From NCBI RefSeq assembly GCF_000002425.4, contig NC_037254.1, forward strand, positions 13,027,756 to 13,091,755: 64,000 bases of DNA. Direction: 5' to 3'. Positions 29,178 to 40,182 of the stretch are shown here, piece by piece (position 1 is the first letter of the stretch; the number at the start of each line of letters is the position of its first letter). Under the pieces are notes generated by a model, which saw only the letters and a list, made by a program, of their open reading frames with translations, searched no databases and was not told the DNA's origin. A program made the translations under genes and the position numbers. This DNA comes from Physcomitrium patens. Lineage: Eukaryota; Streptophyta; Bryopsida; Funariales; Funariaceae.

Positions 29178-29200
29178 ATATAAGTACGCCGATAACCCTA
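29178..29200 (+). promoter_or_regulatory. Candidate TATA box and telo-box of the NDPK gene
   Basis: ATATAAG at 29178-29184 lies about 180 bp before the NDPK start codon, followed by AACCCTA at 29194-29200. AACCCTA is the core of the plant telo-box found in promoters of translation and growth genes. The same pair is mirrored in the right arm near 36497-36519. The assignment rests on position and motif only. Confidence 0.45.
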
Positions 29201-29362
29201 GACGCGGCTGTCGGAGTCTGTATTTCTGCTTCAGCGTGGCAGAGATTCAGGATTTTCTCATAAGAGCACCGCGCGTGATTCATCATCTGCACTCTTGTTG
29301 TCTCATTTTCGCAACTGAGACATCTCTCTACCTCGTCGTGCCCTCTCTCTTCCTCCGTCGCA

Positions 29363-30620
29363 ATGGCGAATTCCGAGGTCACCTTCATCATGATCAAGCC
29401 CGACGGCGTTCAACGCGGCCTTGTACGTGACCTCCGCCGTGCTGGTTCCGTCGTCGTGGATGTTTCGTGCTTCGTTTGGGGTCGCAAGTTTGGTTTACGT
29501 TTTTTCGGTTGCGGTTAAGAGGGTTTTGGCTGAGGTCGTTTGTTTGTGATGTGCAGATTGGAGACATCATCTGCAGGTTCGAGAAGAAGGGTTTCTTTCT
29601 CAAAGGTACTGATGGGTGCCCTGCCCCTGCTGTTCGTTTCTCTGTGACGTGGGTTTCTTGCGCAGAGTCCGCCGGAGTTGGCACTTGGGGCGTTAGTGGT
29701 GTGTGCAGAGGTGTTTACATTGCGCATTCGCGGGGTTGGAGAGAAGGGGACCATGTGTGCGGCGGAGGGGGTTGATGAGAAGTTTGAAATACCACTGAAA
29801 TATAATGTGGACTACATAACTCGGCTTTCCCTGACCCCTGCGCTGTCACTGGGTAACGAGAGGGGTTGATAGATGGTGCTGGAGTGGAAGTGCGATGGGA
29901 CTTCCTTGGGACTTTGCTTAGACGCGGCTGTAGACGAGTACAGTGGGATTTGTGTGCAGAGTGAGAGGGTTTTGGACATGGAATGAGAGATGTCGCCAGT
30001 GCGTAGTGGCCGCCCGGAGAGGCGGCGCGACACGCAGCTGACAATGACTCGCGTGATGAAAGCCCGTGGTGTGTGCAGCCATGAAGATGGTGCAGGTTGA
30101 GAGATCTTTCGCGGAGAAGCACTACTCCGATCTGTCGACGAAGTCGTTTTTTGGATCTTTGGTGGAGTACATCGTCTCCGGACCCGTGGTCGCCATGGTG
30201 TGGCAAGGTAAGGGAGTTGTGGCAACCGGACGTAAGATCATCGGAGCCACGAACCCCGCCGCGTCTGAGCCCGGAACAATCCGCGGAGACTACTGCATCG
30301 AAGTGAGCAGGTACGTACACAGTTCCGAACATGGGCATGAGATTCTGCAACTCGTGTAGCGTGTGCGGATTGCTGATTTTTTGTCAAATTACGCCGACTT
30401 TTTTTCCACTATGTGAAGTATTCTCGTTCGTGACAACCCCGAGTTGTCAGCAATGTGGGGGGCGGAGGTAGAGTGGTTGACCCAATATGGGGGCGTGTGC
30501 AGGAACATTATCCACGGAAGTGACGCAGTGGAGAGCGCCCAGAAGGAGATTGCCCTGTGGTTCCCCGATGGCATCATTGACTGGCGCAGCGCCAATCACT
30601 CCTGGATCTACGAGAACTAG
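29363..30620 (+). CDS. Nucleoside diphosphate kinase, left copy
   Basis: Four exons, 29363-29422, 29557-29605, 30079-30310 and 30503-30620, with GT-AG introns, encode 152 residues. The enzyme transfers the terminal phosphate of ATP to nucleoside diphosphates through a phosphohistidine, balancing NTP pools. The length matches cytosolic type I plant NDPK, and no transit peptide precedes the conserved start. Canonical residues fall at their textbook numbers: Lys12 in IKPDG, Asn115, and catalytic His118 in [15 protein letters not shown] and the C-terminal SWIYEN are also present. The gene is intact. It is tail to tail with an identical copy at 35077-36334, and only 32 bases after its stop the shared sequence ends. 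A copia element starts 157 bases after the stop. Plant genes of this type are usually broadly expressed. Confidence 0.96.
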
Positions 30621-30776
30621 GCAGTGCAAATATTTATATGTTTTGGAGATACGTGTAAATTGAGGTTTAGGGCTGTCCGATGTTTGATTCGTTTATCACA
30701 ATTCTTGCTTCTATCAGTACATTATTTTTGGAATTCGTTTTGTCGTTTTCGGTCGGTGAAGTAGCGTGTTTGCCAT

Positions 30777-31021
30777 TGTTGAGAACATAAATTTTAGCCG
30801 GCGCTCTCCATAATATTTACTGTAGAGTCTAGTGGGGAAGAACTGTTTATCTTCTCCCTTTCTCCTCTTTCTCCTCTTGTACACGAGACACAACCAGATC
30901 AACAGATTTTTATGTGTGATGCTCTCTCTCCTTAGAAACCCTCTTGTGTGTATGACTTAGTACTACTCTTGTGTGTGTGTTACTCACTACTATTCTTGTG
31001 TCTCTCTAAACATTCTCAACA
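30777..31021 (+). repeat. 5' LTR of the copia element (245 bp)
   Basis: TG...CA ends with 8-bp imperfect inverted termini. It shares the AGCCGGC, CTCTCCATA, AACCAGATCAA and AGAAACCCTCTTG blocks with the 3' LTR but lacks about 30 bp present there. Confidence 0.9.
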
Positions 31022-31559
31022 CATTATCAACACAACTCTACACAGTATCACAATTTTTTTTTTAAATTTTTGCTTTAGTCTGGACTCTTCAAACCTATTG
31101 CTTTTCTTAAAGCAAAAATTGCTGTTCATCTTGCTGGCCCTCACACATTAGTTGCTTGTGTAGAGAAATTGTTCTATTCTTTACTCAACTTGCTTAGAAT
31201 ACTTAATCCAACCCACCTCCAGCTTGCTCCCTGCTCATCCGTCTGCCGAACTGGCGTCTATCTCCCTGCCAGCTGTCACTCTGTTACCGCCGTCCTACTA
31301 CTACTGCTCTGCTGCTGTTCTGATGCCTTAATCCACAACTTTGTTAATAATAATGATAATTTTATTTTTCAAGTTAAAGTTTATCATTTTATTTGACATT
31401 ATATTTTTAATAACATATTGTTCAACTTTGCTACTTTATTTTTTTTTCTTCACAGATTTATTTAGAACTATTATTGTAACATCTTCAACTCTTTCTACTA
31501 TGGTTTCAACTATTACCAATGCATCCCATCATTTTCATGCTCTTTAATTTCCACCATTC

Positions 31560-32275
31560 ATTGTGCATGGAAATAAATATCTACTATGTACAAAAATGGC
31601 AAAAGCTAATTTATTTGTAAAACAACTTTTGAATTCTATTATGTTTGAAGAATCTCCTACAATATGTATTTTTATTCCCTTCTGTTTATTGTAAAGTACT
31701 ATCTATTCATCGTCACTTTCTACTTGCATTACAACATCAATATTTCAAAATGGAAGATCTTATAAAACTTTGGAAGAATCTTAAATTCAGGTTTGATTAT
31801 CAAAGTACCATTTTCCTTTCACGTGCATGTCATAATTGGATACATTTACATATCTTGGATTTTCCAAATTTAAATGCTTTCAATAGTAAAATCTATAGTA
31901 TTGTCTCACAATTACGATTATGTAGACAAAGCATCTCGAAGAAGAAATGATTGAGAAAACTCTCCTATATTTCTTCATGTATCTGTCATGCTTGTACAAC
32001 AATACAAGAATATGAAATTTCACAATCATTCTGATCTCATAAGCTATCTACTTCTTGTGGAGAATCAAAATGAGCTACTCCTGCAAAATGTGGAAGCTCG
32101 TCCTATTGGAACTATAGTTTCAAAATCTCATGCACTTAATATTTCAAAATCTAAGAAAAAATTATATAAACATAGAAAACATGGTCATAAGTATCAAGGT
32201 AGTTATAGTCATGAACATTTCTATCCATATAGAAAGAATAAACGTTCTACTATTAATTATAGTAGAAAACAAAAA
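31560..32275 (+). pseudogene. Decayed copia gag region
   Basis: The plus frames at 31645-31950 and 31988-32275 read as the capsid part of a copia gag, including FDYQSTIFL, FPNLNAFNSKIYSIVSQL and NVEARPIGTIVSKSH, followed by a basic tail. Stops and frame changes break it. The sequence then passes directly into reverse transcriptase, so about 2 kb of pol has been lost at a junction near 32270. Confidence 0.75.
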
Positions 32276-32276
32276 T

Positions 32277-33330
32277 TCCTTGTTTATTTATCAAATGAGA
32301 TAAAACTAGTTTTGTCATCATTGTTGTGTATGATGATAATCTTAACCTAGTAGGCACTACATCTGCATGTATTATAGCTACTAACCTACTCATACGTGAA
32401 TTTGAGATGAAAATGCTACGAAAAACAACTTTCTGCATTGGTCTTCAAATTATATATCTAACATATGGTAGCATTTTTCTCTACCAACTAACATATATTA
32501 GACGAATTTTGCAAAGATTTAATATCATTGATGCTTATCCATTGTCCACACCAATGGTTGGACGTGGTCGTGATGGTCATAATCCATATCGTCCATGCAA
32601 AGAGGAGGAGGAAATATTGGAAGATCAATATTCATACCTTGCAACGGTTGGAGCAGTTTTATATTTAGTTACATCTGCAAGACTAGATATTGCATTTGCA
32701 GTTAGTATTCTTACAAGACTTAGTGCACATCCAACACTACAACATTGGAATGGCATCAAATATTTATTACATTATTTTAAAGGTACTAAAGACTTGAGAT
32801 TATACTACACACAATCTACATATCCAAAATTGGTTAGATATTGTGATGCAAGATATAAATCTGATACTGCAATAGCTAAATTTCAAACAGGATATGTATT
32901 TTTAAGACATGGAGGTGCAATATCATGGAAATCAATGTAACAAACAATAACTGCAACTTCATTCAACCATGCAAAAATTATTGCCTTACATGAAGCATCT
33001 TGAGAATGTATTTGGTTGCAATCAATTGATAAATTCATTCAAACAACTTGTGGATTTTCATATGAGGATTCTCCAACTATCTTGCATGAAGATAATAGTG
33101 CTTGTATTGCACAGATGCAAGTTGGTTTCATTAAAGGTGATAAGACAAAGCATATTGATCCAAAGTATTTTAGTTATATCCATGACTTGATTATTGATCA
33201 AGCACTTATAATTAAGAAAATTGAATCTGAAAATAACCTTGCTGATCTCTTCACCAAAGCTCTTCCATTGTGCAATCATCGTCGACTTACTTATGGAATT
33301 GATATGTGGCAACTTGTTTTTCTTGAATAA
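32277..33330 (+). pseudogene. Decayed copia RT (3' part) and RNase H
   Basis: The reading starts just before the RT active-site region, where the usual YVDD box reads VYDDNLN, and continues through PYLATVGA-type, TSARLDIAFAVSIL, HWNGIKYLLHYFKGTKDLRLYY and ILHEDNSACIAQ to the copia end NNLADLFTKALP. A TAA at 32938-32940 interrupts the frame within RNase H. The order RT then RNase H, with no integrase after it, is typical of Ty1/copia. Not functional as it stands. Confidence 0.88.
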
Positions 33331-33540
33331 GAAAGTTAATGAGCTCTTTAAATAATTAAAAAAAATGATATTGTACTCTTTTTCCTTCATCTATGGTTTT
33401 ATCCTTAAATATAATAAGGTTTTGATAGATAAGGTTTTAATGAGGCAACAATTGTTGATCTTGTAAGATCACAAAAAAGTATAGATCATAATTCTATACA
33501 AAATTTATATTGTGTAAATATTATGATGAGCGAGGAAGAG

Positions 33541-33815
33541 TGTTGAGAGCATTAAATGTAGCCGGCACTCTCCATAGTATTTACTGTAGACTATAGTAAA
33601 TACTGTAGCTACAATATTTAGAGTCTAGTGGAGAAGAATTGTTTATCCTCTCCCTTTTTCCTCTTGTATATGATACAACCAGATCAATATGGTTGTAAAG
33701 CTTATGTGTAAAGCTTTCTCTCCTTAGAAACCCTCTTGAGTATATGACTTACTACTACTCTTAAGTGTGTGTATTACTTACAACTACTCTTGTATCTTTC
33801 TAAACATTCTCAACA
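33541..33815 (+). repeat. 3' LTR of the copia element (275 bp)
   Basis: Starts TGTTGAGAGC and ends TTCTCAACA, followed at once by the target duplication GCCAT. It contains a short internal duplication of a TTTACTGTAG-like stretch missing from the 5' LTR. Confidence 0.9.
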
Positions 33816-35044
33816 GCCATAACGTGGTTTTATAGCTTAGAACGAAATTTTTTTCCTGTTAAAAACTATCTTGATGAAAAATGTCTCACTTGGGTATTGA
33901 TGGGTCTCCAACCTTATTGTACTCATAATGTGTATAATTCTTTTTCCTTTTTAGTAAACATTTCTTTTTCTTTTTCTTTGTTGGAATCATTGAGGAAAGG
34001 GATTATCTTTCTTTGCATTAGATGCGGTCTATTTATCTTTCATATCTTATAGATTGTTGTATCAATTTATCATTATTATCTAAAGAGAAAGAAAATATTG
34101 ATGTCAAATATATTCATTTCTAAATAATTATTGTAGAGTAAACAATCGAACGTTGTTTGTTTTCTGATAAAATTATTAATGTAATTGATAATTTACCAGT
34201 TTACTGCAGAACAAATATCTGTCGGTAGGAAAAATTGCCACAATTATGTTTTCTATGAAATGTTCTTATGTGCAGTGAAATGAAAATATATGCATTTTTG
34301 TTTCACTAGTTGTTTCATCATAACATCTCGGCTGTTACATTTTTTCTATGATTGCCACATTGGCCATTAAAAGGAGTTATATCGTCATTTGCTCTACGTA
34401 TAGTTTCTCTTCACAACATGCATTTCGAAAAATTAACGAGAAGAGTTTTGCTGGATTAAGTATGTTACAGAGTTTTCTGTCATATTGTCCAAAAGTTGGA
34501 AGAATGCAACGATGGAAAAAACTTCGATTCGTAAATGGACTGCCAGCAAAAAAACAAGCTAGACTCGTATGGTTGGGAACAGATAAATTGCTTATCTGTA
34601 TTGCCACCGGGAGAGGAAATATTTAAAAGATGTTACTACAATGGGTGACGAGTGAAGAAAAGTTAAGAAGATATCGTTTCAAATTTGTCATTTTAAGCGA
34701 ACAATGAGGTTGGCCGCATATGGTGCGCGAGTATAATTCAGAGCAACAGTTGATTGATTAAAAGGTGACGAAGGTAGGATGCACAGGTCAAGATCATTGT
34801 CATTTGTCCAGATCGACTTCAACGACGAAGGGACAGATATTTATATAGAAATTTGGCAACGAACATGCAGCTTCCACCACATGACAATCAATCAGCCTCC
34901 AACTATGCAAATTTAGTGTCTAAAGACGACACAACTACATGCCGTAGACCAACAAACAACCACTTTTTCGCTAAAATACACACTCAACTCTAACTCCGAC
35001 CGATGACGTATGCCGACAACAATGGATAGAACCGCAATCTACAA
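33816..35044. other. Rest of the inverted-duplication spacer, no gene recognised
   Basis: A 92-codon plus-strand frame at 34348-34626 has no recognised domain. The last bases before 35045 keep weak similarity to the sequence after 30652 when read on the other strand (about 12 of 15 bases). This matters for how the arms became identical. Confidence 0.5.
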
Positions 35045-36925
35045 GTATCTCCAAAACATATAAATATTTGCACTGCCTAGTTCTCGTAGATCCAGGAGTG
35101 ATTGGCGCTGCGCCAGTCAATGATGCCATCGGGGAACCACAGGGCAATCTCCTTCTGGGCGCTCTCCACTGCGTCACTTCCGTGGATAATGTTCCTGCAC
35201 ACGCCCCCATATTGGGTCAACCACTCTACCTCCGCCCCCCACATTGCTGACAACTCGGGGTTGTCACGAACGAGAATACTTCACATAGTGGAAAAAAAGT
35301 CGGCGTAATTTGACAAAAAATCAGCAATCCGCACACGCTACACGAGTTGCAGAATCTCATGCCCATGTTCGGAACTGTGTACGTACCTGCTCACTTCGAT
35401 GCAGTAGTCTCCGCGGATTGTTCCGGGCTCAGACGCGGCGGGGTTCGTGGCTCCGATGATCTTACGTCCGGTTGCCACAACTCCCTTACCTTGCCACACC
35501 ATGGCGACCACGGGTCCGGAGACGATGTACTCCACCAAAGATCCAAAAAACGACTTCGTCGACAGATCGGAGTAGTGCTTCTCCGCGAAAGATCTCTCAA
35601 CCTGCACCATCTTCATGGCTGCACACACCACGGGCTTTCATCACGCGAGTCATTGTCAGCTGCGTGTCGCGCCGCCTCTCCGGGCGGCCACTACGCACTG
35701 GCGACATCTCTCATTCCATGTCCAAAACCCTCTCACTCTGCACACAAATCCCACTGTACTCGTCTACAGCCGCGTCTAAGCAAAGTCCCAAGGAAGTCCC
35801 ATCGCACTTCCACTCCAGCACCATCTATCAACCCCTCTCGTTACCCAGTGACAGCGCAGGGGTCAGGGAAAGCCGAGTTATGTAGTCCACATTATATTTC
35901 AGTGGTATTTCAAACTTCTCATCAACCCCCTCCGCCGCACACATGGTCCCCTTCTCTCCAACCCCGCGAATGCGCAATGTAAACACCTCTGCACACACCA
36001 CTAACGCCCCAAGTGCCAACTCCGGCGGACTCTGCGCAAGAAACCCACGTCACAGAGAAACGAACAGCAGGGGCAGGGCACCCATCAGTACCTTTGAGAA
36101 AGAAACCCTTCTTCTCGAACCTGCAGATGATGTCTCCAATCTGCACATCACAAACAAACGACCTCAGCCAAAACCCTCTTAACCGCAACCGAAAAAACGT
36201 AAACCAAACTTGCGACCCCAAACGAAGCACGAAACATCCACGACGACGGAACCAGCACGGCGGAGGTCACGTACAAGGCCGCGTTGAACGCCGTCGGGCT
36301 TGATCATGATGAAGGTGACCTCGGAATTCGCCATTGCGACGGAGGAAGAGAGAGGGCACGACGAGGTAGAGAGATGTCTCAGTTGCGAAAATGAGACAAC
36401 AAGAGTGCAGATGATGAATCACGCGCGGTGCTCTTATGAGAAAATCCTGAATCTCTGCCACGCTGAAGCAGAAATACAGACTCCGACAGCCGCGTCTAGG
36501 GTTATCGGCGTACTTATATCTCCAGGTTTAGGCGGGGCAGCGGCACTCGGCGTCGATCGGCGGCAGATGAGGCGGCTGCATGGCCCAACCAACCGCTCCC
36601 TTCTCATGCGAAGGTGGCAAGAGCGGACAGCTGAGCCCTAAGCCCAGGCTTTGCATGCTCCTCGAACCTCACCCATCCGATGCTGCCGGTGCATCGCACA
36701 ACGCCGCCGACCGCTGATCAATGCCCACGACGATCCAAGGGCACACGGCACTGCAGCCTGGGAACGCTCACGTTCCTCGTGTGGGGAACGGTGGTGCCCA
36801 CGGTCGTGGACACAGTTTCTTCTTCCTATTCTTCCTCTTTCTGCTCACGGAGAAGGAACACTGCGGACGTGGGGTTGGTTCTCAGGGTGTGTGTCATGAA
36901 ACTGTTCCACGCAGGCTGCTATTGC
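35045..36925 (-). repeat. Right arm (1881 bp) of the inverted duplication
   Basis: Reverse complement of 28772-30652 with no indel; blocks checked base by base near 36601-36660 and 36780-36840 are identical. It ends sharply at ATTGC (36925), after which the two flanks are unrelated. Confidence 0.97.
35077..36334 (-). CDS. Nucleoside diphosphate kinase, right copy
   Basis: Minus-strand exons at 36275-36334, 36092-36140, 35387-35618 and 35077-35194 encode the same 152-residue NDPK as the left copy, with Lys12, Asn115 and His118 in place and all splice sites intact. Coding sequence, introns and promoter appear identical to the left copy, so both should be expressed alike and their transcripts would differ only beyond the short shared 3' flank. 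The two genes point toward each other across a 4.4-kb spacer. Read-through from either could make RNA complementary to the other. Confidence 0.96.
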
Positions 36926-38600
36926 AGATGTGACAGATGAATGATGAACAAGAGTTGATGTTGAGTTTTCTTTGATGCTGTTCAATGAACCTTACTATAT
37001 GTGATAAATATGATTTTTCTTTGCGTGTTTCATTATTGTTTTTGATAGTTGCTTAATTCCTAATAATTATCAATGTTATTGATCTGGCTTATCATTCTAT
37101 CTCGTAGCTTCAAAGTTTTGCCACTGGTAGAAGAGTAGTTGATATCTAATGTGGCTTGTCTTGGTCCTCCGCTAGCTTCATGCATTGCGTCGTGAGAATT
37201 TAAATATCGATTAAATCAATTTTTTCTTTACTGAGCAACTTACATTTCCTTCAGTACATGGTTCCTATTTGTCATCCGCCATTGATTTGCTCACTAGCAC
37301 TACAGTCCTTTTGGATTATAGTTTGTTTGCTAAAAAAATTGTAATTTATAGATTAAATGATGTTTAATCCGTTGGTTTTTAAATTTGAAACGATGCGATT
37401 TTTATTTGGATTCTTAGTGACTTATTTTGTTCACTGCTCAAGATCTAGATTGGATTCGTTTCTTGATCTCTTTGAAATTATTTAGTTGTTTTATTGAAAA
37501 AATTGCTAAATTGTGATCAATTGAATTTACTTGTGGGAGATGGTCAATTGGTGAAGAATGGATTCATTTACCTGAAGTGCATCCACATGGACTCGTCCAT
37601 GATAGATTCAACGCCGTCCAGAATCTCCTCTTAAACTCCAGTTTTTCCAGAACCATAAGTATATGCAGGAACTCTTCGACCTAGGTGAGAATGACGGCTT
37701 GGAATACCTTATCAAACATTGGAAGGAGCAACAACAGGAAGACTTGTAAGCGAGCAATTCCTTGCGAGACTGCTACTTCCGTATACAACATTACTACACG
37801 TTTTTTCAGAGAGATGATGCAGCAAGAGTTTTTCCAATCCATTGCCCTGACCTCGCTGAAGTAATGGATGCCTGCCAGTACATGCTCATTCAGTAGGACT
37901 TGCAAACTTTGCGCAAGTACTTCTGAACAGGTATAATATTGCAAACCAGGAAGAGGTTTTGGTGCAAACCTGATGCTAATTACACATTTATGAATGTTGG
38001 GGGATTCAGTAGCACTAGGAAGAGATGACCAAGTCAGCATATCTTGTAAGATCCGGAAACAATGCTCCCTCTAAAGCAAGCACACCATGTTTACTTGAAC
38101 TACACTTCCTTTCATCCGGAAGCAAGGCAATGCCGGGCCTCCAGCAGAGCAGTTCCAATTGTGGTTAGAAGTTTAACTTCAATGAAGTCCACGAGATCAA
38201 AACAGAACGGAAGTCAGAGAGGGAAACAACAGCCAGTTTCAGTTTCAGTTTTTCTCCACCAGCTTCGATGGATGGATAGAAAGCGATTTTCGGGCAAGCC
38301 TCTCAAATCATGCTCAAAGTGCAATACAATTCTTTGCACTCCCCTCGTTCACACCTTCATATTGGAAGGTTTGCTGGCTCACCCTTTCATCCATTTGAGC
38401 TAATTGGACTAAAATTTCCGCTGTCGAGGATGCTCCAAGCTATTATTGTGCATCAAAAAATATCCTGCTTTTTGTTTTGTCGAAGAGAATGGTGGTAGAG
38501 GTATCTGCCTCTGCCCATCCCTCCACTCGTCAAGCCGGTGTTTAGTAGTTTCATGGTTCCTGCTAGTTAAACCGCATTGCAAGTCGTTGTCCTCAACCCA
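36926..38600. other. Intergenic DNA with an unassigned coding-like patch
   Basis: 36926-37560 is AT-rich and empty. At 37610-37745 a plus-strand frame reads like protein (FQNHKYMQELFDLGENDG, then YLIKHWKEQQQ) and includes a donor-like CTAGGTGAGA, while the minus strand also has an open frame (37681-38040, 119 codons). At 38062-38403 a plus-strand frame is basic and Ser-rich. I recognise none of these and cannot decide the strand; part may be the 3' flank of the CCCH pseudogene. Confidence 0.3.
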
Positions 38601-40182
38601 TCAGTCACCATAAACTGTCGATATCTCGAGCAGACCTCGCCTACTGATATCGTCCTTCGAGCCAAACCGAGCAAAGGACTCTCCACTGTGATACCTTCGA
38701 TGCGATGACACTGCAACTGAGTCTTTTGAATGTGCGCCTCCTGACTTCTTGTCAGAACGAGCAGGAGCATTTGAATCCGGAAGCCCTCCTCCGCATCTCT
38801 GCAACTCTGAACAAATAACTGTTATCATAAGGTGGATGCTGCACACAAATAGTCATGATGTTTGCAAACATTCTAAGACATACTTGCATGAGAACGAATA
38901 CGCATCATGTATATCTGTCTGAGCAATTCCATTGGCCTTGATGTAAAAACCAATTTCAAAGGCATATTCAAAACTTTTCCTATTCGGGAATGTTTACGAC
39001 AGGCGTAAAAAGGACTTGGACTTGGATAACAAGAGACAAATCATCCTCTGAGGTTATTCGGTTTGAGTACGATATATACCTTGTAAGGGTGTTTTACCTA
39101 CAAGCTCTCCATCAGAACCGTGGGCAAAATGACATTTATCTTCAATAAGACACTGACCTGTATAATCCCATTTCTTACACAACCTAGTTTCCCTTTCAAA
39201 GAGCGAGCATTCAAGGTTGCAAACCTGCAAAAGTTGAGCTGCCTCCCCCTCCCTCCTTGTTACTTGAACTTGTTGGACTCAGCTGAATTTCAACTTTGGG
39301 GGAAGCTGTGACGACAGGACCAGAAGCAGCAGCCACAGCAACCTCTCTTGCTTCCCGCACAGCACGAGGAACGCTCAGTTCGTTGTGCAGAAAGTTGCAA
39401 TTCTCTCCGTAAGAGCAACTGCCCTCTCCAAAGTATTTCTTGCAAGGTAGTGACTTGTGAAATCGGACTTACGAATCCGTCGATCCCGTGGCAGCTTCCA
39501 ATGCCCTTTGACCGCCAGTGTCACTAGGTGGTTGAAGTGGAAGCTCTTGTGATGCAAATAAGTCTTCCCACCCTGGCGGAGGCTTCCGCAGTTCTTCCAT
39601 ACCATGAGAGAAGTTGCAATTGGTGTTGTAAGGGCAGTTTCCACTCCGAAAACCACACCACAGCTTCGTATTGTAACAAATGCTACCCATCTCACGTCCC
39701 TTTCCTACTCAACTATGATGGTAACGAACCCACTGCATCAAAGTTTGCTTGCACTGCTCCAACAGCAGTGCCTCTTCCCCGTCGAGTTCCTCTTCCAAGG
39801 TGCTCAGACCCCTGATCATTTCCATAAATAATACAATGACTAAGGCCTCCATTCTCACCAGACACTGTGAGAAACAGTTTCTGTGGAGGTTCGGGGACAG
39901 AACAGCTCCTCCTCTTCCGAATCCAAAATGAAAAGTTTGCTGGAAATCCTGATTCACAGCGCCACCACCACGAGGTCCTGCTCTGTCCCGAGATAAATTG
40001 TCATCAACGGAATCATTGCCTCCGTTGTCGCCCCACTGACCTAGGCCTGGCGTCCCTACATCCCAGAAACCAGCACCATCCATCCCTGCAACCGGTTCCC
40101 TCATCCCCAACTCGGATGCCGCCGTAGTGTCCATGAGGCCCTGCCCTCCTGTTCCCTCGAACAACAACCAGTCCTCTCTTGA
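38601..40182 (-). pseudogene. Decayed CCCH zinc-finger gene (three-finger plant type)
   Basis: One minus-strand frame from 40182 carries a Gly-rich N-terminus, then finger 1 (39604-39660) in a context ending MEELRKPPPGWEDL, and finger 2 (39385-39444, C-x8-C-x5-C-x3-H). Finger 3 (39120-39179, CKKWDYTGQCLIEDKCHFAH) lies in another frame. An intron, 38807-39097, leads to a last exon with RCGGGLP and ISTVYGD. This order matches plant RNA-binding CCCH proteins related to Arabidopsis C3H12/C3H28. Damage: TGA at 39709-39711, TAA at 39469-39471, a frameshift between fingers 2 and 3 near a G run, Trp in place of the first Cys of finger 1, and a TGA inside the conserved YGDW end. The kept intron means it is not a processed copy. 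A badly mis-modelled living gene is the alternative. Confidence 0.7.

Larger units (their letters stand above)
28772..30652 (+). repeat. Left arm (1881 bp) of a large inverted duplication
   Basis: Each base x in this arm pairs with base 65697-x in the right arm (35045-36925) without any indel. The outer end is sharp at GCAATAGCAGCC (28772) and the inner end at GATAC (30652). Wherever I compared the arms they are identical, including introns and promoter, and long frames in several reading frames translate identically in both. The arm holds one full NDPK gene with its promoter and a very short 3' flank. Confidence 0.97.
30777..33815 (+). mobile_element. Ty1/copia retrotransposon, internally deleted
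   Basis: Two related LTRs (30777-31021 and 33541-33815), each starting TGTTGAGA and ending TCTCAACA, flank a 2.5-kb interior. Perfect target duplications GCCAT lie at 30772-30776 and 33816-33820. The interior has a gag relic and the end of a copia pol (RT and RNase H), but protease, integrase and the start of RT are missing. The LTRs differ in length and at many bases, so this is an old insertion. It lies in the spacer between the two NDPK copies, in the same orientation as the left one. Confidence 0.93.

Noticed and set aside
30205-30215. CAAGGTAAGG splice-donor match inside NDPK exon 3
   Set aside because: The reading frame continues through it with conserved NDPK residues, so it is not used in the main product.
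29715-30350. 211-codon antisense frame over the NDPK introns and exon 3 (mirrored at 35347-35982)
   Set aside because: It overlaps a fully supported gene on the other strand, has no domain, and is kept by the GC-rich codon pattern.
37600-37720. TYGSGKTGV on the minus strand as a kinesin P-loop
   Set aside because: The surrounding kinesin motifs are missing and the plus strand of the same bases is equally protein-like.
39455-39475. GTAAGT at the TAA stop of the CCCH gene as a donor that would remove the stop
   Set aside because: No YAG acceptor lies at a workable distance before finger 2; the resulting intron would be under 30 bp.
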